Positions 35,500-43,349 of a stretch of 64,000 nt of DNA are shown here, piece by piece (position 1 is the first letter of the stretch; each line of letters opens with the position of its first letter). The notes under the pieces are model-generated. The model had not been told where the DNA came from. It saw nothing but the letters and a program-made list of their open reading frames with translations, and made no database searches. Both the position numbers and the translations under genes were made by a program. Origin of the DNA: Ignavibacteriaceae bacterium (GTDB taxonomy: Bacteria; Bacteroidota; Ignavibacteria; Ignavibacteriales; Ignavibacteriaceae); contig JACZKK010000200.1 of the NCBI GenBank assembly GCA_014860115.1, positions 1 through 64,000 on the forward strand, written 5' to 3'.

Positions 35500-35976
35500 T
35501 CAACTTATTTCAATAATTTCATACTCAAGAATACCGGCGGGAGCCTGCACCTTAACTTTGTCGCCAACTTGAGTATTCAGCAAACTTTTTCCCACAGGAG
35601 AAGTGATGGAAATTTTTCCTTCCTGAAAATCTGCTTCCTCAGGAGATACAAGGAAATAATCAAATATTTTATTGTTCTTCAAATTTTTAATTTTAACTCT
35701 GGATAGAATATGGACTTTACCTTCTTCAAAATGAGAGGTATCAATCACACGGGCACGCGAAAGAACATCTTCCATTTTAGCAATCTTAAGCTCGAACAAA
35801 CCCTGCTCTTCTTTTGCAGCATCGTACTCGGCATTTTCTGAAAGATCACCGTGCGAACGCGCTTCAGCAATTTTTTCAGCCATGGATTTTCTGCCGTGGG
35901 TTTTCATTTCCAAAAGCTCTTTTTCTATCTCGACTATTCTTTCTCTTGTGAGATATACAAAGTTTCCTTCTGCCAT
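35500..35976 (-). CDS. greA: Transcription elongation factor GreA
   Basis: A 158-residue factor that rescues backtracked RNA polymerase. The N-terminal coiled coil (YLTRERIVEIEKELLEMK, ARSHGDLSENAEYDAAKEEQ with its acidic tip) and the C-terminal FKBP-like domain (ITSPVGKSLLNTQVGDKV) are complete. ATG at 35976 with AAAGGA is correct; upstream frame extension would run through a hairpin. A promoter and a terminator-like hairpin lie directly upstream. A 5' fragment of a second greA copy survives at 38255-38332. Confidence 0.96.
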   Translation of the reverse strand: MAEGNFVYLTRERIVEIEKELLEMKTHGRKSMAEKIAEARSHGDLSENAEYDAAKEEQGLFELKIAKMEDVLSRARVIDTSHFEEGKVHILSRVKIKNLKNNKIFDYFLVSPEEADFQEGKISITSPVGKSLLNTQVGDKVKVQAPAGILEYEIIEIS

Positions 35977-35995
35977 CTCTATCCTTTTGATTTGA

Positions 35996-36035
35996 TAAAA
36001 AAAATTGCCACCGTCCTGATTATGGAGACAGTGGC
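35996..36035 (-). terminator. Terminator-like hairpin in the greA leader
   Basis: On the minus strand GCCACTGTC (36035-36027) pairs with GACGGTGGC (36015-36007) with one mismatch, followed by AA and a run of eight T (36004-35997). It is 20 bases before the greA ATG and begins where transcription from the promoter at 36040-36070 should start. It may end the upstream M1 peptidase transcript, act as an attenuator of greA, or both. Confidence 0.75.
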
Positions 36036-36039
36036 AGAA

Positions 36040-36070
36040 CAAAATTAAGGAATTGAACTTACCTTGTCAA
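36040..36070 (-). promoter_or_regulatory. greA promoter
   Basis: TTGACA (36070-36065), 17 bases, then TAATTTTG (36047-36040), a perfect TAnnTTTG. It lies between the M1 peptidase stop (36078) and the leader hairpin. Confidence 0.7.
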
Positions 36071-36077
36071 GGCTTGA

Positions 36078-38033
36078 TTATTTGAGAAGTATCATCTTCT
36101 TCGTTTCAACAAAGTTTCCGTTTTCAATTTTGTAGAAATAAACTCCGCTGTTCAGTCCACTCGCATCGAAATCTATTTTGTGTTTGCCAGCCATAACCTG
36201 CTCATTTACCAAAGTTGCTACTTCTTTGCCGAGAATATTGAATACTTTGAGAGAGACAAATCCGTTTTGCGGAATGCTGTACTCTATGGTAGTTGAAGGA
36301 TTGAAAGGATTGGGATAATTCTGTTCGAAACTGAACTGTAACGGAAAGGTTAAATCTTCCAACGAAGTTATGATCGTATTGTTTTTCAGAATCCAGTTTC
36401 CGGGATCAAAAACTATAGACTGAGGATCGCCAATTAAATCAAATTGAAATGTTTGAGTTTGTGCATCGTTAAAGAGAGTTACTGTTGTGTCTCCCAATGT
36501 AGTGTTCAGTTTTATCTGTACAGGCATTGTGAAGTAAGAAGGATTCGTATTTACAGCTTGATATATAGTTATCGTAACATTATAAATGTCTCCGCTCACA
36601 AGGGATTTATCCCAGCCTATTGTATAAGTTGGTTCGTTCACACCGTAAACCCATTCCTGGAAAAAATAGTTTAGACTCTGTCCATAAACACTTTCAGCAA
36701 TTGCCTGGAAGTCTTCAGTAGTTGCAACGCCATAGGAAACAGAGGGATGTGCACTATATGTTCTCATTATATCAAAGTAAGTGGAATCACCAACAACTCC
36801 CCGAAGCATATGCAGAACGCAAGCTCCTTTTGCATAAGAACGATTGCCATTAAAAATTTCCCATTCATCTTCAATATTCTGAACCCAAAGAGTTCCCTGT
36901 GCATTTCGTGCGGCATTCATTTCACCGATAATTTGAGTATTGTATGCTGTCTTTCCGCTTTTTGCTTCGATATAAACTGCCTCGGAGTAAGTTGCAAATC
37001 CTTCATTAAGCCAGATGTTATGCCAGTCAGCACAAGTAATCATATCACCGTACCATTGATGAGCTAGTTCGTGTGAAATTACTCCAGATCCCCAAAAGCC
37101 CATTGATGTACAGGTCTGATGTTCCATTGCCCCGCCCCATTGAAACTCAGCGTGTCCGTATTTTTCCTGAATGAAAGGATATTCACCATATCGGTCTGCA
37201 AAAACTTCAATCATCTCATCAGTTTCATCAACGTATGGTTTTACAGAATTGAAATTTTCAGGATAGATAAAATTCATTATCACCATCGAGTCTGATTGTC
37301 CGTAATGATAATAAGTATCATACTGTGTGTAGTTTGTGATTGCTAGAGAGATCAGGTAGTTAGCTATCGTATAATGATTTTTCCAGTGATAAGTGTGAGT
37401 TCCATTTCCATTCGGCGTAATGCTTTCAAGAGATCCGTTAGAAACAGGGACTAAATTATCAGCAACAGTAATCCATACATCTGAAGAATCAGCTTTATCA
37501 CCGGGAGTATCTTTCTGAGGCCACCAATAAGGTCCGCTGTAAGACTCACTCAAAGAACCTATTACTGGTGTACCTTGATGTGTTCCAAAAAAGAATCCGC
37601 CAAAATTAGTCCCGCTTGGAACACCGCGATAATAAACTTTTAGTGTAAAGGGTTCTCCCTGAGAATAAGTATGATCTAACGAGATATTAATTTTATTGTT
37701 TAAATGCGTGTATTGTGCAGTAGCATTGTTTAATAATACTGAATCAACAATAAGAAAGCTTCTCAGATCGAGGAAGCAGTTGTTGAGTGAAGTAGTATCT
37801 GACTTGACACCAATAGTAACATTGCCAGAAATATAGTTTGGATTGTATGTGACCTTTAAATCCAGTCCATAATAAGTGATATCAATCTTAGAATCTCCTG
37901 GGTACATAACTTTTGACATTTGAATTTGTCTTGAGTGTCTTTCACGTTCACCCTTAATCCAGGGTTTGTATTCATCCTGCGCAATCAGCAGAGAAGATAA
38001 TAGAAGAACAACAGTAAAGATTTGTCTGATCAT
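36078..38033 (-). CDS. Secreted M1-family aminopeptidase with T9SS sorting domain (copy a)
   Basis: A 651-residue exported zinc peptidase. The signal peptide MIRQIFTVVLLLSSLLIAQ starts at ATG 38033 (preceded by AGGCGG), chosen over a longer frame. The exopeptidase element appears as GGAMEHQTCTS (GxMEN-type), and the zinc site is HELAHQW with the third ligand Glu in IWLNEGFATYSEAV. The last 80 residues are a T9SS type A sorting domain opening FEQNYPNPFNPSTTIEYS and ending ETKKMILLK, so the protein is sent through the outer membrane. It is about 60 percent similar by eye to the neighbouring copy b and arose by tandem duplication. Confidence 0.9.
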   Translation of the reverse strand: MIRQIFTVVLLLSSLLIAQDEYKPWIKGERERHSRQIQMSKVMYPGDSKIDITYYGLDLKVTYNPNYISGNVTIGVKSDTTSLNNCFLDLRSFLIVDSVLLNNATAQYTHLNNKINISLDHTYSQGEPFTLKVYYRGVPSGTNFGGFFFGTHQGTPVIGSLSESYSGPYWWPQKDTPGDKADSSDVWITVADNLVPVSNGSLESITPNGNGTHTYHWKNHYTIANYLISLAITNYTQYDTYYHYGQSDSMVIMNFIYPENFNSVKPYVDETDEMIEVFADRYGEYPFIQEKYGHAEFQWGGAMEHQTCTSMGFWGSGVISHELAHQWYGDMITCADWHNIWLNEGFATYSEAVYIEAKSGKTAYNTQIIGEMNAARNAQGTLWVQNIEDEWEIFNGNRSYAKGACVLHMLRGVVGDSTYFDIMRTYSAHPSVSYGVATTEDFQAIAESVYGQSLNYFFQEWVYGVNEPTYTIGWDKSLVSGDIYNVTITIYQAVNTNPSYFTMPVQIKLNTTLGDTTVTLFNDAQTQTFQFDLIGDPQSIVFDPGNWILKNNTIITSLEDLTFPLQFSFEQNYPNPFNPSTTIEYSIPQNGFVSLKVFNILGKEVATLVNEQVMAGKHKIDFDASGLNSGVYFYKIENGNFVETKKMILLK

Positions 38034-38149
38034 TTTTTTTCCGCCTTTTAAATAAATTGTTGAGGGCAAAAATAGGTTATATTTAGATAAAACAAACACT
38101 GAATATCTGCCATAGTTAATTAAGTCTATCAACTTTCTTTAATTGTTTA

Positions 38150-38179
38150 TTGACAGATTACTTTAACATAAGTATTTTG
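38150..38179 (+). promoter_or_regulatory. Orphan duplicate of the metzincin promoter
   Basis: TTGACA (38150-38155), 17 bases, TATTTTG (38173-38179), followed by CCCGCCTTTT. It aligns base for base with the promoter region at 40482-40511, but leads only into a truncated gene start at 38230. Confidence 0.6.
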
Positions 38180-38188
38180 CCCGCCTTT

Positions 38189-38332
38189 TCAATTAAAATA
38201 AAATATCAGCAAAACAAACAGAAGAAGAAATGAGATTATATTTTTCCTGCAGTTGGTTTTCATTTCCAAAAGCTCATTTTCTATCTCAACTATTCTTTTT
38301 CTGGTGAGATAAATAAAGTTTCCGTCTGTCAT
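38189..38332 (-). pseudogene. Truncated greA copy (5' relic)
   Basis: From ATG at 38332 the first 26 codons match the greA start; across 38255-38332, 70 of 78 bases equal greA 35899-35976 (hand count). The frame then passes the duplication junction near 38250-38254 into antisense metzincin-leader sequence and stops at 38189 after 47 codons. It lacks the GreA coiled-coil tip and C-terminal domain, so it cannot function as GreA. It marks one side of the tandem duplication that produced the two M1 genes. Confidence 0.85.
38230..38251 (+). pseudogene. 5' relic of the metzincin gene
   Basis: ATGAGATTATATTTTTCCTG matches the first codons of the metzincin gene at 40560 (ATGAGAATAAACTTTTCTTA), including the upstream AACAGAAGAAGAAA leader. 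Homology ends at about 38250-38252, where greA sequence begins. It is the other half of the duplication junction. Confidence 0.75.
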
Positions 38333-38381
38333 TTTAGTTTCCCAATTTGATAAATAATGATTTTATGAAGTCAAGATAGGA

Positions 38382-40364
38382 TCATTTGAGCAATATCATC
38401 TTCTTAGTATCAACAAATTCTCCCGCTTTTCCGTCTTTGCCCTGCAATTCCGAGACTAGCAATTTATAAAAATATACTCCGCTGTTCAGTCCTGTTGCGT
38501 CAAAGTCAACTTTATGTTTTCCTGCTTCATTATACCCGTTAATAATTATTGCCACTTCATTACCGAGAATATCATATACTCTAAGAGATACATTACCGCT
38601 CACCGGTAACTGATAACTGATCGCCGTTTTGGGATTAAACGGATTTGGATAATTTTGCTTAAGGCTGTATTTAATAGGCTGATAAATGTCTTCAACTTCA
38701 GTTAAGCTTTGAATTGTTTTCAATATCCAGTTATCGGGATCGAAATTAATTGATATAGGATTTCCAACAACATCAAGCCGAAAATTCTGGTTCTGTGCAT
38801 TGTTGAATAAAGTCACCATTGTATCACCCGAAACAAAATTAACCTTTATCTGAACCGGCATCGTAAAGAATGCAGGATTAGGATTAACAACTTGAGCGAT
38901 ATTCAAATCGATCCTGTAAATATCACCACCGAGAGAGGTCTTGCCCCATCCTATAGCATACTTTGGAAAATTCTCTCCATAGATCCACTGCTGGAAGAAG
39001 TAATCCAAACTCTGTCCGTAAACACTTTCAGCAATAGCCTGAAAGTCTTCTGTAGTAGCAACTCCATAAGAAACTGCTGGGTCTGCGCTGTACGTTCTCA
39101 TTATATCAAAGAAAGTAGAGTCGCCAACAACACCTCTCAGCATATGTAAAACAACACCAGCCTTTTTGTAAGTCCGGTACCAATCAAATATCTGTCCTAC
39201 TTCTGAAATATCCTGAACCCAGATTGTACCTTGAGCATTTTTTGCCTGGTTCATCTCGTTCATAATGTATGAGTTGTAAGCAGCTTTTCCATTTTTTGCC
39301 TCAACATAAACAGCTTCAGAGTATGTTGCAAATCCTTCATTGAGCCAGATGTTATGCCAGTCAGCACAAGTAATCATATCGCCATACCATTGATGTGCGA
39401 GCTCATGGGCAACTAACCAGGTTTCCCATAAACCAATTGAAGTGCAGGTTTGATGTTCCATACCAACTCGTCCGAATTGAGCATGCCCATATTTTTCATT
39501 TATGAATGGGTACAATCCGTAACGATCACTAAAAACAGCAATCATAACGGCGGTTTCATCACAATAAGGTTTCACTAGATTGAAGTGTTCAGGATAAACG
39601 AAGTGAGTAATGATCATTGAGTCATTTTGTCCGTAGTGAAAATATGTATCGTAATGATGATAATTAGTTATCGCCAGCGATATAAGATAGTTTGCAATAG
39701 TATAACGGTTTTTCCAGTAGAAAGTTTTAGTTCCGTTTCCATTATCAATTTCACTTTCAAAAGTTCCGTTTGATACAGCGGTAAATTGATCTGATACGGT
39801 AATCCACACATCGGATGAATCAGCTTTATCTGCTGGTGTGTCTTTGCAGGGAAACCAATCCGGTGCACCATATGGTTCACTTAATGTCCAGATTGCAGAC
39901 ACTCCACTGTGCGCACTGAACTCAAAACTTCCAAAGCCGCTTGAGCCGGGAATTCCTTGATAAAATACCTTTATAAAAAACTCTTCGCCGTAAACATAAG
40001 TTCTGTCTAAAGTCACAGAAATAATATTATTAATGTGAGTGAACACAGCGGGTGTACCGTTCAGTTGGAGGCTGTTAATTGTCAGTGCATTTTGTAAATC
40101 CAGAAAGCATGAATTTATGGAAGATGTGTCGACCCGAATTCCAATTATTACCGATCCCGATAAATAGTTCGGATTAGCAGTTACTGTCAAATCCAATCCG
40201 TAATAAGTGACATCAATTTTTGAATCACCCGGATATTGAACCTCGGACATTTTAATTGCTCTCAAATATCTTTCCTGCTCAGACTTAACAAAAGATTCAT
40301 TATACGTTTGTGCTGATAGAAAAGCCGAAATGAAAAGAAGTATAGTAAAGATTTGTTTGTTCAT
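38382..40364 (-). CDS. Secreted M1-family aminopeptidase with T9SS sorting domain (copy b)
   Basis: A 660-residue paralogue of copy a. The signal peptide is residues 1-18 (ending FLSAQ). It keeps RVGMEHQTCTS, HELAHQWYGD and WLNEGFATYSEAV, so the zinc site is intact. GGAGG lies before the ATG. The sorting domain begins LKQNYPNPFNPKTAISYQ and carries an 11-residue insertion (LVSELQGKDGK) just before the terminal AGEFVDTKKMILLK. Upstream, a 32-base block around CACTGAATATCTGCCATAGT is conserved with copy a and may be regulatory. It is divergent from the metzincin gene. Confidence 0.9.
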   Translation of the reverse strand: MNKQIFTILLFISAFLSAQTYNESFVKSEQERYLRAIKMSEVQYPGDSKIDVTYYGLDLTVTANPNYLSGSVIIGIRVDTSSINSCFLDLQNALTINSLQLNGTPAVFTHINNIISVTLDRTYVYGEEFFIKVFYQGIPGSSGFGSFEFSAHSGVSAIWTLSEPYGAPDWFPCKDTPADKADSSDVWITVSDQFTAVSNGTFESEIDNGNGTKTFYWKNRYTIANYLISLAITNYHHYDTYFHYGQNDSMIITHFVYPEHFNLVKPYCDETAVMIAVFSDRYGLYPFINEKYGHAQFGRVGMEHQTCTSIGLWETWLVAHELAHQWYGDMITCADWHNIWLNEGFATYSEAVYVEAKNGKAAYNSYIMNEMNQAKNAQGTIWVQDISEVGQIFDWYRTYKKAGVVLHMLRGVVGDSTFFDIMRTYSADPAVSYGVATTEDFQAIAESVYGQSLDYFFQQWIYGENFPKYAIGWGKTSLGGDIYRIDLNIAQVVNPNPAFFTMPVQIKVNFVSGDTMVTLFNNAQNQNFRLDVVGNPISINFDPDNWILKTIQSLTEVEDIYQPIKYSLKQNYPNPFNPKTAISYQLPVSGNVSLRVYDILGNEVAIIINGYNEAGKHKVDFDATGLNSGVYFYKLLVSELQGKDGKAGEFVDTKKMILLK

Positions 40365-40481
40365 TTTAATCCTCCTTGATATTCAAACTGCTGGTTCTAA
40401 AAATATGTTTTTGCTTTACAAAAAAAACACTGAATATCTGCCATAGTTAATTAAGTCAATCAACTATCTTTAATTTGCTAA

Positions 40482-40511
40482 TTGACAAACTTCTTTTGCC
40501 TGAGTATCTTG
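40482..40511 (+). promoter_or_regulatory. Promoter of the metzincin gene
   Basis: TTGACA (40482-40487), 17 bases, TATCTTG (40505-40511). It is one T short of a full TAnnTTTG. Conservation with the orphan copy at 38150-38179 supports it. Confidence 0.55.
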
Positions 40512-40559
40512 CCCGCGTTTTAAAATAAAATAACTACCAACCAACTAACAGGAGAAACA

Positions 40560-43136
40560 ATGAGAATAAACTTTTCTTACAAGAGCTTCTCATACTTTTT
40601 AATCGTTGTGCTTTTCATATTTACAACCATTATTAATGCTCAGCAAAACTTTGCAGATTTGTGGAATGATATTGCAGAAAATGGATTGGATGCCCAGGGC
40701 ACACGATACATAATTCCTCAATCTTACCGCACACTTGAACTTGACTTGCAGAATTTATCATCATCATTGAACCAGGTTCCGCACGAAAATACAACTCGTG
40801 TAAACAGATCCACATTCTTGTTAAGCTTACCTTTGCCCGAGAATTCATTTGCTACGTTTAGAGTTGTTGAATCACCTGTCATGGAAGAGGAGCTTTCACT
40901 AAAATATCCGCAAATAAAAACTTTTCTTGGACAAGGAACTGGTAAAGATTCTGATGCACGAGTTCGTTTCGATATCACACCTGCGGGGTTTCACGCAATA
41001 ATTTTTTCTACTAAAGGTACAGTTTATATAGATCCTTATTCACTTGGTGAAACAAGATATTACATTTCTTATTATAAGAAAGATCACATTCCAACAGAAG
41101 AACGATTAAATCTTGAATGCACACTATTAGGAGCTGATTCAGAATTTGGCGATCATATCAGACAATTAGTTTCAGAAAATCCTTTCTTGATGACCGGGCC
41201 ACAGTTGAGAACTTACCGGACTGCAATTGCAACAACCGGTGAATACACTATTTTTCACGGCGGAACTGTTGCACAAGGATTAGCTGCGGTTGTTACTGCA
41301 TTGAACCGTGTTACAGGAGTTTATGAAAATGATTTTGCAGTTAGAATGATACTCATTGCAAATAACGATCTTATCATTTACACAAATCCTTCAACTGATC
41401 CATATACAAACAATGATGGTTTTGCGATGCTGTCACAAAATCAAACAAATCTTGATGCAGTTATTGGAAGCACCAATTATGATATTGGACATGTCTTTAG
41501 TACTGGAGGTGGTGGAGTTGCATACCTTGGTGTTATTTGTGAAGCAAATTATAAAGCGAGAGGAGTAACCGGTTTACCTCAACCAATCGGAGATCCGTTT
41601 TACATAGATTATGTAGCTCACGAAATGGGACACCAGTTCGGCGGAAACCATTCCTTCAACGGAAGTGCCGGGGCGTGCAGCGGTGGGAACAGAAATGCTT
41701 CGACAGCTTATGAACCGGGAAGCGGGAGTACAATTATGGCTTATGCCGGAATCTGCTCACCGCAAAATCTTCAGAACAACAGTGATGATTATTTTCATAA
41801 CATTAATTTTATTGAGATTGTAAACTATACAACAAACGGAAACGGAAATTCTTGTCCGGTCATAACAAATACAGGAAACGGTGAACCGACCGTTACAGTT
41901 CCTGCAGGAGGATTTACTATCCCAATCAACACACCGTTTATGCTAGTTGGTTCTGCAACCGATCCAGATAACGATCCATTAACATATTGCTGGGAAGAAT
42001 GGGATCTCGGACCGGCCGGTCATCCAAACACTCCTTCAGGAAATGCACCGATATTCAGATCGTTCGATCCTGTTGATGTACCTTACAGATATTTCCCAAA
42101 GCTATCAAACATTTTAAATAATACACAGACAATCGGTGAGATTCTTCCAACCTATACACGCACTTTAACTTTCAGGTTGACTGTAAGAGATAATCGTGCC
42201 GGCGGAGGAGGAGTTAACTATGCTCAAATGTCTGCGATAAATGTTACAAACACAGCCGGACCTTTTCTTGTAACGCAGCCAAATACAGCAGTCACCTGGC
42301 TCGGGAATACAACCAACACTGTTACGTGGGATGTTGCAAACACAAGTGTTGCACCTGTTAATGTAACACAAGTAAATATTCTTCTCTCAACTGATGGTGG
42401 AAATAATTTTACAGAAGTTCTGGTTTCCAATACCGCAAATGACGGATCTGAAGATATATTTCTTCCAAACATCCCTACAACTTCAGCAAGAATAAAAGTT
42501 GAAGCTGTTGGTAATGTATTCTTCGATCTCTCAAATACAAATTTTACAATTGAAGATTTCATACCTGTTGAGTTGACAGCATTCTTTGCTCTGCAGGCTG
42601 AGAATGGTATTCTTCTGAAATGGACAACTGCAACTGAAAGCAACAACTCAGGTTTTTCAATTGAGCGAAGCACAGATAAACTTAATTTTAATGAAGTAAC
42701 TTTTGTGAATGGAAGAGGAACAACAATAGAAGTCAGCGATTATGAGTATGTTGATGTTATTTCAGCTCCAGGAAAATATTATTACAGGTTGAAGCAGATT
42801 GATTTCGATGGTTCATTCAATTACTCGAATATTGTTGAAACTCAAATTGAAGGACCGCAGGTGTTTAATCTTTCACAGAATTATCCAAATCCTTTCAATC
42901 CATCTACGATGATTAAGTTCTCACTGCCGGTTGATTCTCGGGTGATGATTGAACTGTTCAATACATTAGGTGAAAAGGTTGATGAGTTGACAAACCGTGA
43001 TTACAGTATCGGTAATCACCAGTTAAGTTTCGATGCTTCAAAACTTTCCAACGGTGTTTACTATTACACAATCAGCGCTAATGGCGTTGATGGAAGTTCA
43101 TTCGTTTCAACAAAGAAGATGGTTTTAATCAAGTAA
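40560..43136 (+). CDS. Secreted metzincin (reprolysin-like) protease with T9SS sorting domain
   Basis: An 858-residue exported zinc endopeptidase. A signal peptide (residues 8-27, ending TIINAQ) is followed by a propeptide-like region, then the catalytic domain with the extended zinc motif HEMGHQFGGNH and the Met-turn TIMAYAGIC, typical of M12B-like peptidases. Next come an Ig/cadherin-like region (ATDPDNDPLTYCWEEWD), an FnIII-like stretch (LLKWTTATESNNSGFSIERS) and the sorting domain LSQNYPNPFNPSTMIKFS ending TKKMVLIK. AGGAG precedes the ATG, and a strong terminator follows at 43165-43190. Its 5' end is duplicated at 38230. Confidence 0.9.
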   Translation: MRINFSYKSFSYFLIVVLFIFTTIINAQQNFADLWNDIAENGLDAQGTRYIIPQSYRTLELDLQNLSSSLNQVPHENTTRVNRSTFLLSLPLPENSFATFRVVESPVMEEELSLKYPQIKTFLGQGTGKDSDARVRFDITPAGFHAIIFSTKGTVYIDPYSLGETRYYISYYKKDHIPTEERLNLECTLLGADSEFGDHIRQLVSENPFLMTGPQLRTYRTAIATTGEYTIFHGGTVAQGLAAVVTALNRVTGVYENDFAVRMILIANNDLIIYTNPSTDPYTNNDGFAMLSQNQTNLDAVIGSTNYDIGHVFSTGGGGVAYLGVICEANYKARGVTGLPQPIGDPFYIDYVAHEMGHQFGGNHSFNGSAGACSGGNRNASTAYEPGSGSTIMAYAGICSPQNLQNNSDDYFHNINFIEIVNYTTNGNGNSCPVITNTGNGEPTVTVPAGGFTIPINTPFMLVGSATDPDNDPLTYCWEEWDLGPAGHPNTPSGNAPIFRSFDPVDVPYRYFPKLSNILNNTQTIGEILPTYTRTLTFRLTVRDNRAGGGGVNYAQMSAINVTNTAGPFLVTQPNTAVTWLGNTTNTVTWDVANTSVAPVNVTQVNILLSTDGGNNFTEVLVSNTANDGSEDIFLPNIPTTSARIKVEAVGNVFFDLSNTNFTIEDFIPVELTAFFALQAENGILLKWTTATESNNSGFSIERSTDKLNFNEVTFVNGRGTTIEVSDYEYVDVISAPGKYYYRLKQIDFDGSFNYSNIVETQIEGPQVFNLSQNYPNPFNPSTMIKFSLPVDSRVMIELFNTLGEKVDELTNRDYSIGNHQLSFDASKLSNGVYYYTISANGVDGSSFVSTKKMVLIK

Positions 43137-43164
43137 AAAGATAAAATTATAAAGTAAAAAGTAG

Positions 43165-43190
43165 AGGCGAGTCAGTGACTCGCCTTTTTT
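43165..43190 (+). terminator. Rho-independent terminator of the metzincin gene
   Basis: AGGCGAGTC (43165-43173) pairs with GACTCGCCT (43177-43185), loop AGT, followed by TTTTT. It lies 29 bases past the stop codon. Confidence 0.85.
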
Positions 43191-43208
43191 ATTTGTTGAT
43201 TGCCAAGT

Positions 43209-43230
43209 GTTGCTTGTTTATGTAAGCAAC
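43209..43230. repeat. Small hairpin in the intergenic gap
   Basis: GTTGCTT (43209-43215) pairs with AAGCAAC (43224-43230). No T-run follows. The remaining gap up to 43349 shows nothing further that I can support. Confidence 0.4.
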
Positions 43231-43349
43231 AATTTGCATTTTATTTACAGAAAAATAATTTCTACTCCGATAGAGCAAGATTTACAGTGACAGATTCCTG
43301 AATAACTTGCTGTGTCAACTCTCCTGATTACTCTACCGAAGCAGAAGAT

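Noticed and set aside
35977..36042. N-terminal extension of greA starting at 36042
   Set aside because: It would translate the hairpin and T-run of the leader. ATG 35976 has AAAGGA and starts the conserved GreA N-terminus.
38034..38132. Longer M1 copy a starting at 38132
   Set aside because: The extension runs through the upstream region conserved with copy b, and the signal peptide begins at 38033.
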